From contig UEGQ01000021.1 of NCBI GenBank assembly GCA_900466005.1, positions 79,884-143,883 of the forward strand: DNA of 64,000 nucleotides, read 5' to 3'. Below, piece by piece: positions 1 to 9,499 of the stretch. The notes under the pieces are model-generated. The model searched no databases, was not told the origin of the DNA, and saw only the letters and a list, made by a program, of their open reading frames with translations. Position numbers and translations under genes: made by a program. The stretch is from Hyphomicrobiales bacterium. GTDB lineage: Bacteria; Pseudomonadota; Alphaproteobacteria; Rhizobiales; Rhizobiaceae. The stretch's first letter is position 1. Each line of letters opens with the position of its first letter.

Positions 1-390
1 CTCCTCGTCGAGGACCGGGAAGGCGTCGGGACCGAAGTTGTAGACGGTGCCCGGCATCAGAATGCGGACGCCGGCCGCCTTCGCCGCGGCGATCGTGTTG
101 TCGATCATCGGCAGCACCAGACGCGCCCAGTCGCGGTAGCCGGGCGGATTGACCGCATGCACGATCAGCGACACGCCGTCCGCCGCCCGCACGACGTCCG
201 CACGGTTCATGGCATCGCCCTGCCGCCAGTCGAGTGAGGGATTGCGCGCCGCCATCGCCGTCGCATTCCTGTGCAGCGCGCGGATGCGGTAGCCGCGTGC
301 GGCGAGCTTCGCGGCCATGGCGCCTCCGACGCCTCCGGTCGCACCCAGCACCAGCGCTATGGGTCGTGAAATCAGTTCTTCGGTCATCAT
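1..390 (-). CDS. NAD(P)-binding SDR/NmrA-like epimerase-type protein (3' end outside window)
   Basis: Partial gene running off the left edge. The visible 130 residues begin MMTEELISRP and continue into a Rossmann dinucleotide-binding loop (LGATGGVGGAMA, about residues 14-25), followed by RALHRN and later PPGYRDW and MPGTVYNFG. This matches the N-terminal half of NAD(P)-dependent epimerase/NmrA-type proteins (known family fold). Two ATGs are adjacent (385-387 and 388-390); the choice changes only one residue. It is divergent from the LysR gene at 483, and LysR regulators often control the neighbouring divergent enzyme, so it is the probable target. Substrate cannot be inferred. Confidence 0.8.
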   Translation of the reverse strand, partial: MMTEELISRPIALVLGATGGVGGAMAAKLAARGYRIRALHRNATAMAARNPSLDWRQGDAMNRADVVRAADGVSLIVHAVNPPGYRDWARLVLPMIDNTIAAAKAAGVRILMPGTVYNFGPDAFPVLDEE

Positions 391-438
391 CTTGCTCCGT
401 ATCCGTCGAGATGAGCGGAGCATGCGTCACGGCAGAGA

Positions 439-482
439 TATACGGAATTGCGATATTTCGTTCATCGGCTATACGTAATTGC
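439..482. promoter_or_regulatory. 13-bp direct repeat, candidate LysR operator
   Basis: TATACGGAATTGC (439-451) and TATACGTAATTGC (470-482) differ by one base and are spaced 31 bp start to start, about three helical turns. The pair fills the divergent gap between the SDR gene and the LysR gene, and the second copy abuts the LysR start codon. Binding by the LysR protein is inference. Confidence 0.5.
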
Positions 483-1379
483 ATGACAAAGGAAACCGAA
501 AGCTGGGACCATTATCGCACCTTCCTCGCCGTGCTGGAGGAAGGATCGCTCTCCGGCGCCGCCCGCGTGCTCGGCCTCACGCAGCCGACGGTCGGGCGCC
601 ACCTGGATGCGCTCGACGCGGCAAGCGGCACGCCGCTCTTCCTGCGCACGCCGCGGGGGCTCCTGCCGACGGAGACGGCATTGCAGATGAAACGCCACGC
701 CGAGACGATGGCGGCGACGGCTGCCGCTCTCGCCCGCATGGCAAGTGCGGCGCCGGACGAGGTGAAGGGCACCGTGCGCATCAGCGCCAGCGAGGTGATC
801 GGGGTCGAGGTGCTGCCGCCGATCCTCGCCGGGCTTCAGGAGACCCATCCCGGACTTTCTGTCGAACTCTCGCTCTCCGACGCGGTGGAGGATCTGCTGC
901 GCCGGGAGGCCGACGTCGCGGTTCGCATGACTGCCCCCCGCCAGGAGATGCTCCTCAGCCGACATGTCGGGGCGCTTCCGCTGGGTTTCTATGCCCACAG
1001 CCGCTATCTTGCGCGACACGGCACACCGGCCAGCCTCGACGATCTGGCCGGCCACCGACTGATCGGTTTCGACCGCGAGCTCGCCTATGTGCGGGCGATC
1101 GTGAAGGAAAAGCCCGAGCTCGCGGCACTCGATTTCGCTTTCCGCACCGACAGCAATCTCGCCCAGCTGGCGGCGATCCGCGCGGGGCTGGGCATCGGCA
1201 TGTGCCAGACGGGGCTCGCCCGTCGTGACGAGAATCTGGTCGGGCTGCTTGCCGGAGCGCTCGACCTGTCGCTGGAGACCTACGTCGTCATGCACGAGGA
1301 CCTGAAGACGACGCCGCGATGCCGCGTCACCTTCGACGCGCTCGTGAAGGGGCTGCTCGCCTATATCACAGGAAAATAG
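483..1379 (+). CDS. LysR family transcriptional regulator
   Basis: 298-residue protein of usual LysR length. The N-terminal winged helix-turn-helix (about residues 8-65) contains the typical FLAVLEEGSLSGAARVLGLTQPTVGRHL signature; the remainder is a periplasmic-binding-like effector domain (from about residue 95, GTVRISASEV). The ATG at 483 is chosen because the protein begins just before the HTH; upstream extension of the frame has no family similarity and would overlap the divergent SDR gene. The close divergent arrangement with that oxidoreductase gene suggests control of it and of itself. Inducer unknown. Confidence 0.92.
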   Translation: MTKETESWDHYRTFLAVLEEGSLSGAARVLGLTQPTVGRHLDALDAASGTPLFLRTPRGLLPTETALQMKRHAETMAATAAALARMASAAPDEVKGTVRISASEVIGVEVLPPILAGLQETHPGLSVELSLSDAVEDLLRREADVAVRMTAPRQEMLLSRHVGALPLGFYAHSRYLARHGTPASLDDLAGHRLIGFDRELAYVRAIVKEKPELAALDFAFRTDSNLAQLAAIRAGLGIGMCQTGLARRDENLVGLLAGALDLSLETYVVMHEDLKTTPRCRVTFDALVKGLLAYITGK

Positions 1380-1552
1380 CGGTTAGATCCGGGCGCCGGG
1401 GCAGATCCCACCGCCTCGGAAGACGCTGCCATTGGGGATGAGCTGATGCCGCCATCTCCTTGATGCGACTCGAAGGAAAGGTCGGATCGCCACAGCGATC
1501 GTCGCGTGGTCGGCCGCAGAACTGAGGGCACGGAGACAGGTCGCCGGCGAGC

Positions 1553-1819
1553 TTAAACCGGAGCCTCGCCGGGACGGAACCGGTCTATGATCTCGACCTC
1601 CGGCCGGTCGCCGCCGTCGCTGTACTCTTCGCGCCACTTGCCCGTCTCGTCCTGGTAGCTGATCTCGACCGGCTCGTCTCCGACCTGCTGTTCCTGGACC
1701 ACGATACGGACAGCTTCGAGCGCCTCGTCATGGCTGGCGAAGGTCTCGGAATAGACATCGCCAAGCTTGTACGCCCATCCACCGTCGTGCGGCACGATTT
1801 CGTAGGTGACCTTGACCAT
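1553..1819 (-). CDS. DUF2188-like small protein
   Basis: 88 residues starting MVKVTYEIVPHDGGWAYK, chosen because a good GGAGA Shine-Dalgarno lies just upstream on the minus strand. The pattern 'V-x-PHDGGWAYKLGD...SETFASHDEALEAVRIVVQEQQ' is that of DUF2188 (phage/bacterial small alpha-beta proteins of unknown role). The tail is acidic (EEYSDGGDRPEVEIIDRFRPGE). It is convergent with the LysR gene across 173 bp in which I see no gene. Function unknown. Confidence 0.75.
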   Translation of the reverse strand: MVKVTYEIVPHDGGWAYKLGDVYSETFASHDEALEAVRIVVQEQQVGDEPVEISYQDETGKWREEYSDGGDRPEVEIIDRFRPGEAPV

Positions 1820-2153
1820 GCATGTCTCCTGGATGCGTTTTCTCGCCCACGGCACTATCTCATCAAAGCCGCCGATCTGCAAACAGCGGGGGCGGCACGA
1901 GGATCATGATACGCCGAAAAGGCTTTGTCCGGAACAGCTTGCAAAATGCCTGCGGCGGTACGACGCCCCACCCCCGGCGCGGCGCCCCGGAGAACACCAT
2001 CACTTCCGCGTAAACACCGGGAACCTTCGGTCCGCACTGCCGTTTCCCCGCAAGCCCGCATGATGACGGGCGCGCTGCGCCCCAATCTGACCAAAATGAG
2101 CAACAACAACGCTTCCGCACAGGGCGGGGCGAAGCAAGTCGGGAGCACAGCTA
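1820..2153. other. Gene-free divergent intergenic region
   Basis: 334 bp between the starts of the DUF2188 and OpgC-like genes. Short open frames here have no recognisable family character. It should hold the two divergent promoters, but I could not fix them with confidence. A GGGAG at 2141-2145 is the likely ribosome-binding site of the downstream TTG-initiated gene. Confidence 0.6.
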
Positions 2154-3353
2154 TTGAAGAGACTGGACCTCATCGACGGCATGCGAGGCTACTTCCTCGT
2201 CTTCATGCTGCTCAACCATCTGATTTTCGCCGGCGGGCTGTGGCTCGTCCAGATCAATCACCGCAACCTCGCCTTCGTCGAGGACGCCCAGGGCTTCGTC
2301 TTCCTTTCCGGACTGCTGACCGGCATGGTCTACGCACGCAAGATGATGAAGAGCGGCCATGCCGTCGGTCGTGACCGGCTTTGGGCGCGCGCCATCGAAC
2401 TCTATCGCTACGCGATGGGCATCGTGCTCGTCATACTTGTGCTGCAGCTCCTGCTGCCGGGCGCAGCGGCAATCTGGAAGGACTGGCTCGGCGGCACCCG
2501 GGTCGACGACCCGCTGCGGCTCGGCACGATCGCGGCCTTCCTGTTCCAGCCCACCTTCATGGACATCCTGCCGCAATACATCATCTACATGGCCGCAGCT
2601 CCTTTCGTGATCCGGCTCTGCCTCGCCGGCCGCTGGCGGACCGTCGCCATCACTTCGCTGCTGCTCTGGATGACCGGCCAGCTCGGCCTGCACCGCCTCG
2701 TCACCTATCCGCTCGACGGCTGGCTCGGCGCTACGCCACAGAAGGAGGGCATCCGTGCGAGTTTCAACCTGCTCGGCTGGCAGATCGTCTTCTTCGCCGG
2801 GATCATCGCCGGTACGCTGACCTCGATGAAGACAGTGGATTGGAAGGAGGTCTTTCATCCCGACCAGACTTTCCTCGCCAAGATGTCGCTCGCCGTCTGC
2901 CTCTTCTTCCTGCCGCTGAGACTCCTGACGGCGCACGACCTGATGCCCGGCATCGTTCTCGAGAAGTTCGGACTGATGGAGATCCGCGCCGATTTCGGAC
3001 CGGTGTACCTGCTGAACTTCGCCGCCGCCGCCTACGGCGTCGCCTGGCTGCTGATCGCCGGTCCCCGCCATCACCAGGCGGTGATCCGCCGGATCGCGTC
3101 GACGCTGGCCGGCCTCTTCTCGCTGAACTATCTGCAGCTCCTCGGGCGGCATTCCCTGCAGATCTACGTCTGGCATGTGCTGATCGTCTACGTGATCTTC
3201 TATGTGGACGGGCGCACCGGCGAACTGACCCAGTTCACCAAGACGATGATCGCGCTCGGCGCGCTGGCGCTGCTCAGCCTGCCGGCCCTCTGGCGGGAGC
3301 GCGACCGCTTCCTCGGCCCGCCGTCGAGCCCGGCGCCGAGCGTCGCAAGCTGA
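2154..3353 (+). CDS. OpgC-like multi-pass membrane protein
   Basis: 399 residues with about ten hydrophobic segments and the start KRLDLIDGMRGYFLVFMLLNH, which resembles the first helix of OpgC/acyltransferase-3-like proteins (R-x-x-x-D-x-x-R-G-x pattern). The OpgC family adds succinyl or related groups to periplasmic glucans; here the acceptor is unknown. Near the C-terminus HSLQIYVWHVLIVYVIFY is also typical of the family. The TTG start at 2154 has GGGAG 9-13 bp upstream; no ATG exists before the first conserved helix. It converges with aatA on a shared terminator. Confidence 0.78.
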   Translation: MKRLDLIDGMRGYFLVFMLLNHLIFAGGLWLVQINHRNLAFVEDAQGFVFLSGLLTGMVYARKMMKSGHAVGRDRLWARAIELYRYAMGIVLVILVLQLLLPGAAAIWKDWLGGTRVDDPLRLGTIAAFLFQPTFMDILPQYIIYMAAAPFVIRLCLAGRWRTVAITSLLLWMTGQLGLHRLVTYPLDGWLGATPQKEGIRASFNLLGWQIVFFAGIIAGTLTSMKTVDWKEVFHPDQTFLAKMSLAVCLFFLPLRLLTAHDLMPGIVLEKFGLMEIRADFGPVYLLNFAAAAYGVAWLLIAGPRHHQAVIRRIASTLAGLFSLNYLQLLGRHSLQIYVWHVLIVYVIFYVDGRTGELTQFTKTMIALGALALLSLPALWRERDRFLGPPSSPAPSVAS

Positions 3354-3374
3354 TCTCCCGGTGACTCGAAAGAA

Positions 3375-3404
3375 AAAGGGCGGAGCCGCGAGGCCCCGCC
3401 CTTT
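3375..3404. terminator. Bidirectional rho-independent terminator
   Basis: AAAGGGCGG (3375-3383) pairs exactly with CCGCCCTTT (3396-3404) around a GC-rich loop. A/T tracts on both sides let it serve the convergent OpgC-like gene and aatA. Confidence 0.8.
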
Positions 3405-3426
3405 CCGGTTCTTATCGTCCGGCCGA

Positions 3427-4692
<1,266 letters not shown>

Positions 4693-4849
4693 CTATGGCG
4701 AAATCACTCCGCTGTTTCAAGCCCAATCCGGTGTCAGCGCCGGGAAAACGCAAGGCCGGTGGACATGTCTCGCAATTAATCGGCAGGTAAGCCTTCCGCG
4801 ATAAAACGGAGGCATGCGTGCAGAATTTCATCCGTGCGGGCCGTTCTGA

Positions 4850-5779
4850 ATGACCACAGCGAGCATCTTCAACAACCTGGTCCGGGGCGAGGACGGCGCG
4901 TGGTCGACCGTCTACGGCCCCTTTGTTCTCAGATGCGCGCTGCAACCGGTCTTCCGCCGGCTCTCCCCGAAGGTGCTCGACATCCATTCGTTCCAGGGCC
5001 TGGTGCGCGCCGAACGCAACGGCGAACCCTTCGCGCCGGCACACTTTTTCCCGCTGGTCGAGCCGAACGACCTCCCGGAAATCGAAAGCCTGCTGCGGAC
5101 CATCCACATTCTGAATGCCGGCCTGCTGCACAGAAGACGGGCCATGGCCCTCGTCAGCTTCAACCCGGCGCTCTATCCGGACCCGACGCGCCTGCGCGTC
5201 GAATTCGACCGCATTCGTCTGGCAAGCCACAGTGCCGGGCTCGAACCCGACCGCGTCATCTGCGACATCTCCGGCGCATCCGGGATCGAACTTCCGCGGC
5301 TGACGCGCCACGTCGAGCGCCTCAAGGAAGCCGGCCTCCGCGTTTCGCTCACCGACCATGGCGCCGGCGATACCGACATCGAGCGGGTCCGCACGCTGCG
5401 GCCCGACTTCGTGCGTCTCGACGGCGACTGGGTGCGCGACTACATGCACAACTCCGCGGGCTTCGCGCTGCTGCGCGTGGTCGTGCGGCAACTCTCCGAG
5501 CACGGCACGGAGACGATCCTCGAACGCCTCGAAGAGATGTGGCAGGTCGACCTCTGCGAGGAACTCGGCGTGTCGCTGATGCAGGGCTATGCGCTCGCCA
5601 GGCCCGAAATCGCTCCCACGAATTTCAACGCGGAATATCCCGAGATTATCCTTCCGCTCGCCGACCGCCATCCGGACCTGCCGTCCCCGGCACAGACGGC
5701 TGTTCCTGCGACGACCCAGCCCGCCGCGAAGGCGGGCCCCCAGCGGACCACGCCCGTCTTCGGCAAGCGCCGCAGCTGA
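4850..5779 (+). CDS. Degenerate EAL-domain protein
   Basis: 309 residues carrying an EAL-fold domain from about residue 25. The family landmarks can be followed but are altered: the EAL triplet region reads SFQGLVRA, the DDFG loop reads TDHGAGDTD, the ITES-like segment reads ISGASG and the KID segment reads VRLDGDWV. Active cyclic-di-GMP phosphodiesterases need the acidic metal ligands of these motifs, so this copy is probably non-catalytic and may act as a c-di-GMP or protein-binding module (inference). No membrane segment or signal peptide. The C-terminal 45 residues are Pro/Ala rich. Confidence 0.75.
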   Translation: MTTASIFNNLVRGEDGAWSTVYGPFVLRCALQPVFRRLSPKVLDIHSFQGLVRAERNGEPFAPAHFFPLVEPNDLPEIESLLRTIHILNAGLLHRRRAMALVSFNPALYPDPTRLRVEFDRIRLASHSAGLEPDRVICDISGASGIELPRLTRHVERLKEAGLRVSLTDHGAGDTDIERVRTLRPDFVRLDGDWVRDYMHNSAGFALLRVVVRQLSEHGTETILERLEEMWQVDLCEELGVSLMQGYALARPEIAPTNFNAEYPEIILPLADRHPDLPSPAQTAVPATTQPAAKAGPQRTTPVFGKRRS

Positions 5780-6030
5780 CGGCTGCGACCGGCGCGCGGC
5801 GTTGACGAAGCGTTAAGCCTGCCGCGCAATTGCCGCGGAAAGACACACCGGCGCCACATTCCCGTCCCGGAGATGTCCACAAAGGCGGCGCACTATCCGG
5901 ACGGTTCCGGCAAACAGGACGCCGGCGCCTGCGAAATACCAGCTTCCCATTTCCGACGCCCGTCTGCCGTCCGCCGTGTCGGCCGAGCTTCGTGACCGGG
6001 AGGCAAGATGCGTCCCCGAGGGCTTCAGTC

Positions 6031-6453
6031 ATGCTGATCGACAATGAAGAAAAGACCGCACGCAGGAACACGCGTGCGAGTATCGCGACCGTTCTTCTCA
6101 CCGCAGTCCTCCTGCTTCCGTCCGGGGCGGGCCTTGCCGGGACGCCCGCGCGCGCCGCCATGCAGACGCCCGTTGCACAGGCGGCTCCCGCTCCTGCGGG
6201 GCCGAGCACCCTCTCCTCGCCTTCCGCCGGCACCACCGAGGCGCCGGTGCCCGACATCTCGCCACTCACCACCGGCTCGATCACGCCGGCCGTCCGGCCA
6301 CAGAGCGCCGGTGTCGTGGGGTCGATCGACCGGCGCGTGCTGATGGCGCTGATGATGATCGGCTTCGTCGGGATGGCATCGGCCAGCGTCTCCCTGTGGC
6401 GCCGCAGCATTCGTGATTTCATCCAGGCAGAGCGGAAACGCCGCGGCCGATAG
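6031..6453 (+). CDS. Hypothetical exported/membrane-anchored protein
   Basis: 140 residues, not recognised. After a charged N-terminus (LIDNEEKTARRNTR) comes a hydrophobic segment (about 16-33) ending near an Ala-rich cleavage-like site (ARAA), then a Pro/Ala/Thr/Ser-rich linker, and a second hydrophobic segment (about 106-123, VLMALMMIGFVGMASASVSL) followed by a strongly basic tail (RKRRGR). The topology suggests a periplasmic low-complexity loop tethered to the inner membrane. The ATG at 6031 is chosen since the longer frame upstream is basic and lacks such features. Confidence 0.6.
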   Translation: MLIDNEEKTARRNTRASIATVLLTAVLLLPSGAGLAGTPARAAMQTPVAQAAPAPAGPSTLSSPSAGTTEAPVPDISPLTTGSITPAVRPQSAGVVGSIDRRVLMALMMIGFVGMASASVSLWRRSIRDFIQAERKRRGR

Positions 6454-6554
6454 CGCGCGCCGCCGGCTCGTCGCCGACGACGATCTTGCCAATCTGCCGC
6501 CGCTCTCCAATATTCGGGATGGAGGACACGACAACGGCGGGAATGGGAGACGTC

Positions 6555-7703
6555 ATGCACATCAGACGATCGTTCGACACGCGAATACTCGTAGCGGTCC
6601 TGCCGCTGCTCGGCTTCGGCGCCTCCCCCTTGCTCGCCGAAGAGTATCCCTCGCAGAAGGCCGAGCTGGAGGTCACCAAGATCGCCGGCGGCCTCGACCA
6701 CCCCTGGGCCGTCGAAGTCCTGCCGGACGGCGCCTACATCGTCACGGAGCGGCCGGGGCGCCTGCGAATCATCCGTGACGGCAAGGTTGGCGAGCCGATC
6801 TCCGGTCTGCCGAAGGTCTATACCGAAGGGCAAGGCGGCCTGCTGGATATCGCCCTCGCGCCCGACTTCTCCCGCAGCCGCAAGCTCTACTTCACCGCCT
6901 CTATCCCGGAACCCGGCGGACAGGGCACCGCGCTCTTCAGCGCCACCCTGTCACAGAACGAGGATCGCCTGGACAACCTCGCCAAGATCTTCCAGATGAG
7001 CCGCTTCACGGAAACCGAGGTCCACTTCGGCTCGCGGATTGCCATCGCCGCGGACGGGAGTCTCTTCTTCGGCATCGGCGAGCGCGGCGAGATGGACCGT
7101 GCCCAGGACCCGCGCGACCATGCCGGCTCCATCCTCCACATCGAGCCGGACGGGAATGTCCCGCAGGACAATCCCTACGCCAGAAGCGAGACGGCCGCCC
7201 ATGAAATATGGTCGATCGGCCACCGCAATCCGCAGGGAATCGCCATCGATCCTGCGGACGGAAAGCTCTTCGTGGTCGAGCACGGCGCCCGCGGCGGCGA
7301 CGAGATCAACGCCGTGACCGCCGGCAAGAACTACGGCTGGCCGGTGATCGCCTACGGCAAGCATTATTCCGGCGCGGAGATCGGTATCGGGCAGGCGGCA
7401 GAAGGCTATGAACAACCGATCTACTACTGGGATCCGTCGATCGCGCCGGGCGCCATCGACATCTATCACGGCAAGATGTTCCCCGAATGGGAGGGGAATT
7501 TCCTCGTCGCCGCGCTCAAATACCAGTTGCTCGCGCGCATCGAGCGCGACGACAGCGGCACGCCCGCCCACGAGGAACGATTGTTCGAGGGGGAATTCGG
7601 CAGGCTGAGAGACGTCAAGGTCGCGCCTGACGGTGCGGTGCTGCTGGTGACCGACGAGGACGACGGCACGCTTCTGCGGGTTTCTCGCGCCGGCGCGCCC
7701 TGA
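6555..7703 (+). CDS. PQQ-dependent sugar dehydrogenase family (glucose/sorbosone dehydrogenase-like)
   Basis: 382 residues with a clear signal peptide (MHIRRSFDTRILVAVLPLLGF...LLAEE), so periplasmic. The mature part is a six-bladed beta-propeller of the soluble aldose sugar dehydrogenase (YliI/Asd) family: GLDHPWAVEVLPDG, ERPGRLRI, EGQGGLLDIALAPDF, IGHRNPQGIAIDP and VEHGARGGDEIN are signature segments around the PQQ site. Known members oxidise aldose sugars or sorbosone with PQQ and Ca2+; the exact substrate here is unknown. The ATG at 6555 gives the best signal peptide; nearby ATGs at 6519 and 6543 would add charged residues. Confidence 0.9.
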   Translation: MHIRRSFDTRILVAVLPLLGFGASPLLAEEYPSQKAELEVTKIAGGLDHPWAVEVLPDGAYIVTERPGRLRIIRDGKVGEPISGLPKVYTEGQGGLLDIALAPDFSRSRKLYFTASIPEPGGQGTALFSATLSQNEDRLDNLAKIFQMSRFTETEVHFGSRIAIAADGSLFFGIGERGEMDRAQDPRDHAGSILHIEPDGNVPQDNPYARSETAAHEIWSIGHRNPQGIAIDPADGKLFVVEHGARGGDEINAVTAGKNYGWPVIAYGKHYSGAEIGIGQAAEGYEQPIYYWDPSIAPGAIDIYHGKMFPEWEGNFLVAALKYQLLARIERDDSGTPAHEERLFEGEFGRLRDVKVAPDGAVLLVTDEDDGTLLRVSRAGAP

Positions 7704-7799
7704 CCCTTGCGGCTTGCCTGCCGCCGGCGCTTGCTGCCTGGGAGACCTCCTGATAACTCTTGCCGCCTTCGAACCTCCCCGAGAGAAAGCCTGTCCGCG

Positions 7800-8690
7800 A
7801 TGTCACGAATTCAGGCCAACCTGATCCTGTTGCTTGCCGCCGCCATCTGGGGTGGCGGTTTCGTCGCGCAATCGAGCGCCATGGACATGCTCGGCCCGAA
7901 CTGGTTCAACGGCATTCGCTTCGGTATCGCCTTCCTCGCCGTGCTCCCCTTTGCCTGGCGCGAGGCCAAGAATGGCGCGCGCCGGCTGGCAGCCGGCGAC
8001 ATCGGCGCATTCGTGGTTATTGGTGCCGTCCTCTTCGCCGCCCAGACGCTGCAGCAGATCGGCATCAAGACGACGACCGTCACCAATGCGAGCTTCCTCA
8101 CCGGGCTCTACGTCGTCCTGGTCCCTGCGATCGCGGTGTTGATCCTGCGCCGCAAGCCCCACTGGATCATCTGGCCCGCGGCGGTGCTGACGCTCCTCGG
8201 CATCCTGCTCCTGAGCGGAGGCTCCCTCTCCGGCCTGACGGACGGCGACCTCCTGATCATGGTCTGCGCCGTGCTCTTCGCCGTCCAGATCACCCTGACG
8301 CCGATTGCGGTCGGCAAGAGCGGCAGGCCGCTCGCGCTGGCGGCCCTCCAGTTCGGCGTCTGCGCGCTGGGCGGCAGCCTCGGCGGCGCGATCCTCGAGC
8401 CGATCACGGTCGATGCCATAACGGGTTCGCTCACCGAAATCCTCTATGCGGGCCTCCTCTCTTCCGGGCTCGCCTTCGTCCTCCAGATCATCGGCCAGCG
8501 CTACACGACGGCGCCGCAGGCGGCGATCTTCCTTTCATCCGAGGCCCTCTTCGGCGCGCTCTTCGGCGCCATCCTGATGGGCGATTCGCTTCCGGCGATC
8601 GGCTACGCCGGATGCGCGATCATGTTTGCGGCGATGCTGATGGTTGAACTCGTGCCGGAACTGACACGACGCAAGGTAGCGATCGCCTGA
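7800..8690 (+). CDS. DMT (EamA) family transporter
   Basis: 296 residues with ten predicted membrane helices arranged as two EamA repeats. The first begins IQANLILLLAAAIWGGGFVAQ and contains the typical GIKTTTVTNASFLTGLYVVLVP segment; the second repeat has GLAFVLQIIGQRYTTAPQAAIFLSSEALFGALFGAILMGD. EamA proteins export or import metabolites such as amino acids; the substrate cannot be told. The start ATG at 7800 places the first helix at residue 5. It lies 96 bp after the sugar dehydrogenase on the same strand. Confidence 0.9.
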   Translation: MSRIQANLILLLAAAIWGGGFVAQSSAMDMLGPNWFNGIRFGIAFLAVLPFAWREAKNGARRLAAGDIGAFVVIGAVLFAAQTLQQIGIKTTTVTNASFLTGLYVVLVPAIAVLILRRKPHWIIWPAAVLTLLGILLLSGGSLSGLTDGDLLIMVCAVLFAVQITLTPIAVGKSGRPLALAALQFGVCALGGSLGGAILEPITVDAITGSLTEILYAGLLSSGLAFVLQIIGQRYTTAPQAAIFLSSEALFGALFGAILMGDSLPAIGYAGCAIMFAAMLMVELVPELTRRKVAIA

Positions 8691-8982
8691 AAAGGTGCTC
8701 GTCGGGTATGCGATTCTTGGCACTCCGGCGAAGGACGTGCTGCCCGCGTGATATAACCCTTTCGGGCTAGCCCGCGAAAACTCGCAAAAATGGCGAAGGA
8801 TTTCAATGAAATCCCATAAAACCTTATGGCTACAATGCGTTGGTCGTCGTCGTCCAAAAAGTTTCGCTTGCCAATCTTTTATAAAGAAAGCACTGTTGCG
8901 CCGTTCGGGCAGTTTTACGAGCACGGGAAGACCTTAGAACCAATGCGCTCCGGATGCGCAAAAAATATCCGGGCAGCCGAGC

Positions 8983-9018
8983 GGCGAAGCGGTCCACAGG
9001 ACCGGTTCGGCGTTTTTT
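8983..9018 (+). terminator. Rho-independent terminator-like hairpin upstream of the cold-shock gene
   Basis: GGTCC-ACA-GGACC forms the apical stem, extended by GCGAAGC pairing with GTTCGGC across G-G mismatches, and is followed at once by TTTTTT (9013-9018). It ends about 118 bp before the cold-shock start codon. It could end an intergenic small RNA or act as an attenuator. Confidence 0.6.
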
Positions 9019-9096
9019 GGTTGTTTAAGAGGGGTTCCTTTCCTCCTGCGTCAAGACGCGCCTGCACCACTCCGAATTGGGGGTGAACTTGCAATG

Positions 9097-9116
9097 CTGC
9101 CCGCGATTTCGGGCAG
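9097..9116 (+). promoter_or_regulatory. 5'-leader hairpin before the cold-shock ribosome-binding site
   Basis: CTGCCCG (9097-9103) is a perfect inverted repeat of CGGGCAG (9110-9116) with a six-base loop. The AAAAGGA Shine-Dalgarno (9121-9127) follows directly. Position suggests influence on translation or mRNA stability, as is known for csp leaders generally. Confidence 0.55.
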
Positions 9117-9135
9117 AGAGAAAAGGACCTGACGC

Positions 9136-9351
9136 ATGGCCGAGACTGGCATTGTAAAATTCTTCAATACCGACAAGGGCTTCGGCTTCATTAAGCCCGA
9201 CAACGGTGGTGCGGACATCTTCGTCCACATTTCCGCCGTTCAAGCTTCCGGACTGACCGGTCTGAGCGAAAACCAGAAAGTAAGCTTCGACACCGAGCCG
9301 GACCGTCGCGGCAAGGGCCCGAAGGCAGTCAACCTGCAGATTGCAGGCTGA
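9136..9351 (+). CDS. cspA: Cold-shock protein (CspA family)
   Basis: 71 residues, full-length single cold-shock domain. RNP1 (KGFGFIKP, about residues 14-21) and RNP2 (DIFVHISAV, about 29-37) are intact, so it should bind single-stranded nucleic acid and act as an RNA chaperone. [11 protein letters not shown] is the usual alphaproteobacterial N-terminus. An AAAAGGA site precedes the ATG. It has its own terminator and a long structured leader, typical of post-transcriptional control in this family. Confidence 0.95.
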   Translation: MAETGIVKFFNTDKGFGFIKPDNGGADIFVHISAVQASGLTGLSENQKVSFDTEPDRRGKGPKAVNLQIAG

Positions 9352-9383
9352 TCTTCACGACGGCTTTCGTCTTCGCGTAGCGG

Positions 9384-9408
9384 CCCGGCATAACTGCCGG
9401 GTTTTTTT
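9384..9408 (+). terminator. Rho-independent terminator of the cold-shock gene
   Basis: CCCGGCA (9384-9390), loop TAAC, TGCCGGG (9395-9401), then seven T residues. Textbook structure located 33 bp after the stop codon. Confidence 0.93.
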
Positions 9409-9499
9409 GTTCAGCTTGCGTTCAGGTCGGCTGCGTTAACTATTCCTCATCGTCGGAAAGACAGTGCGACGAGAGTCGCAGACGCAGGAAGGCAACGCC

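Larger units (their letters stand above)
8691..9135. other. Long gene-free leader/intergenic region before the cold-shock gene
   Basis: 445 bp without a credible gene and visibly richer in A/T than its surroundings. It contains a terminator-like hairpin at 8983-9018 and a second hairpin at 9097-9116 just before the cold-shock ribosome-binding site. It is consistent with either a short transcript ending at about 9018 or a long regulatory 5' leader of the cold-shock mRNA; the sequence alone does not decide. Confidence 0.6.
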
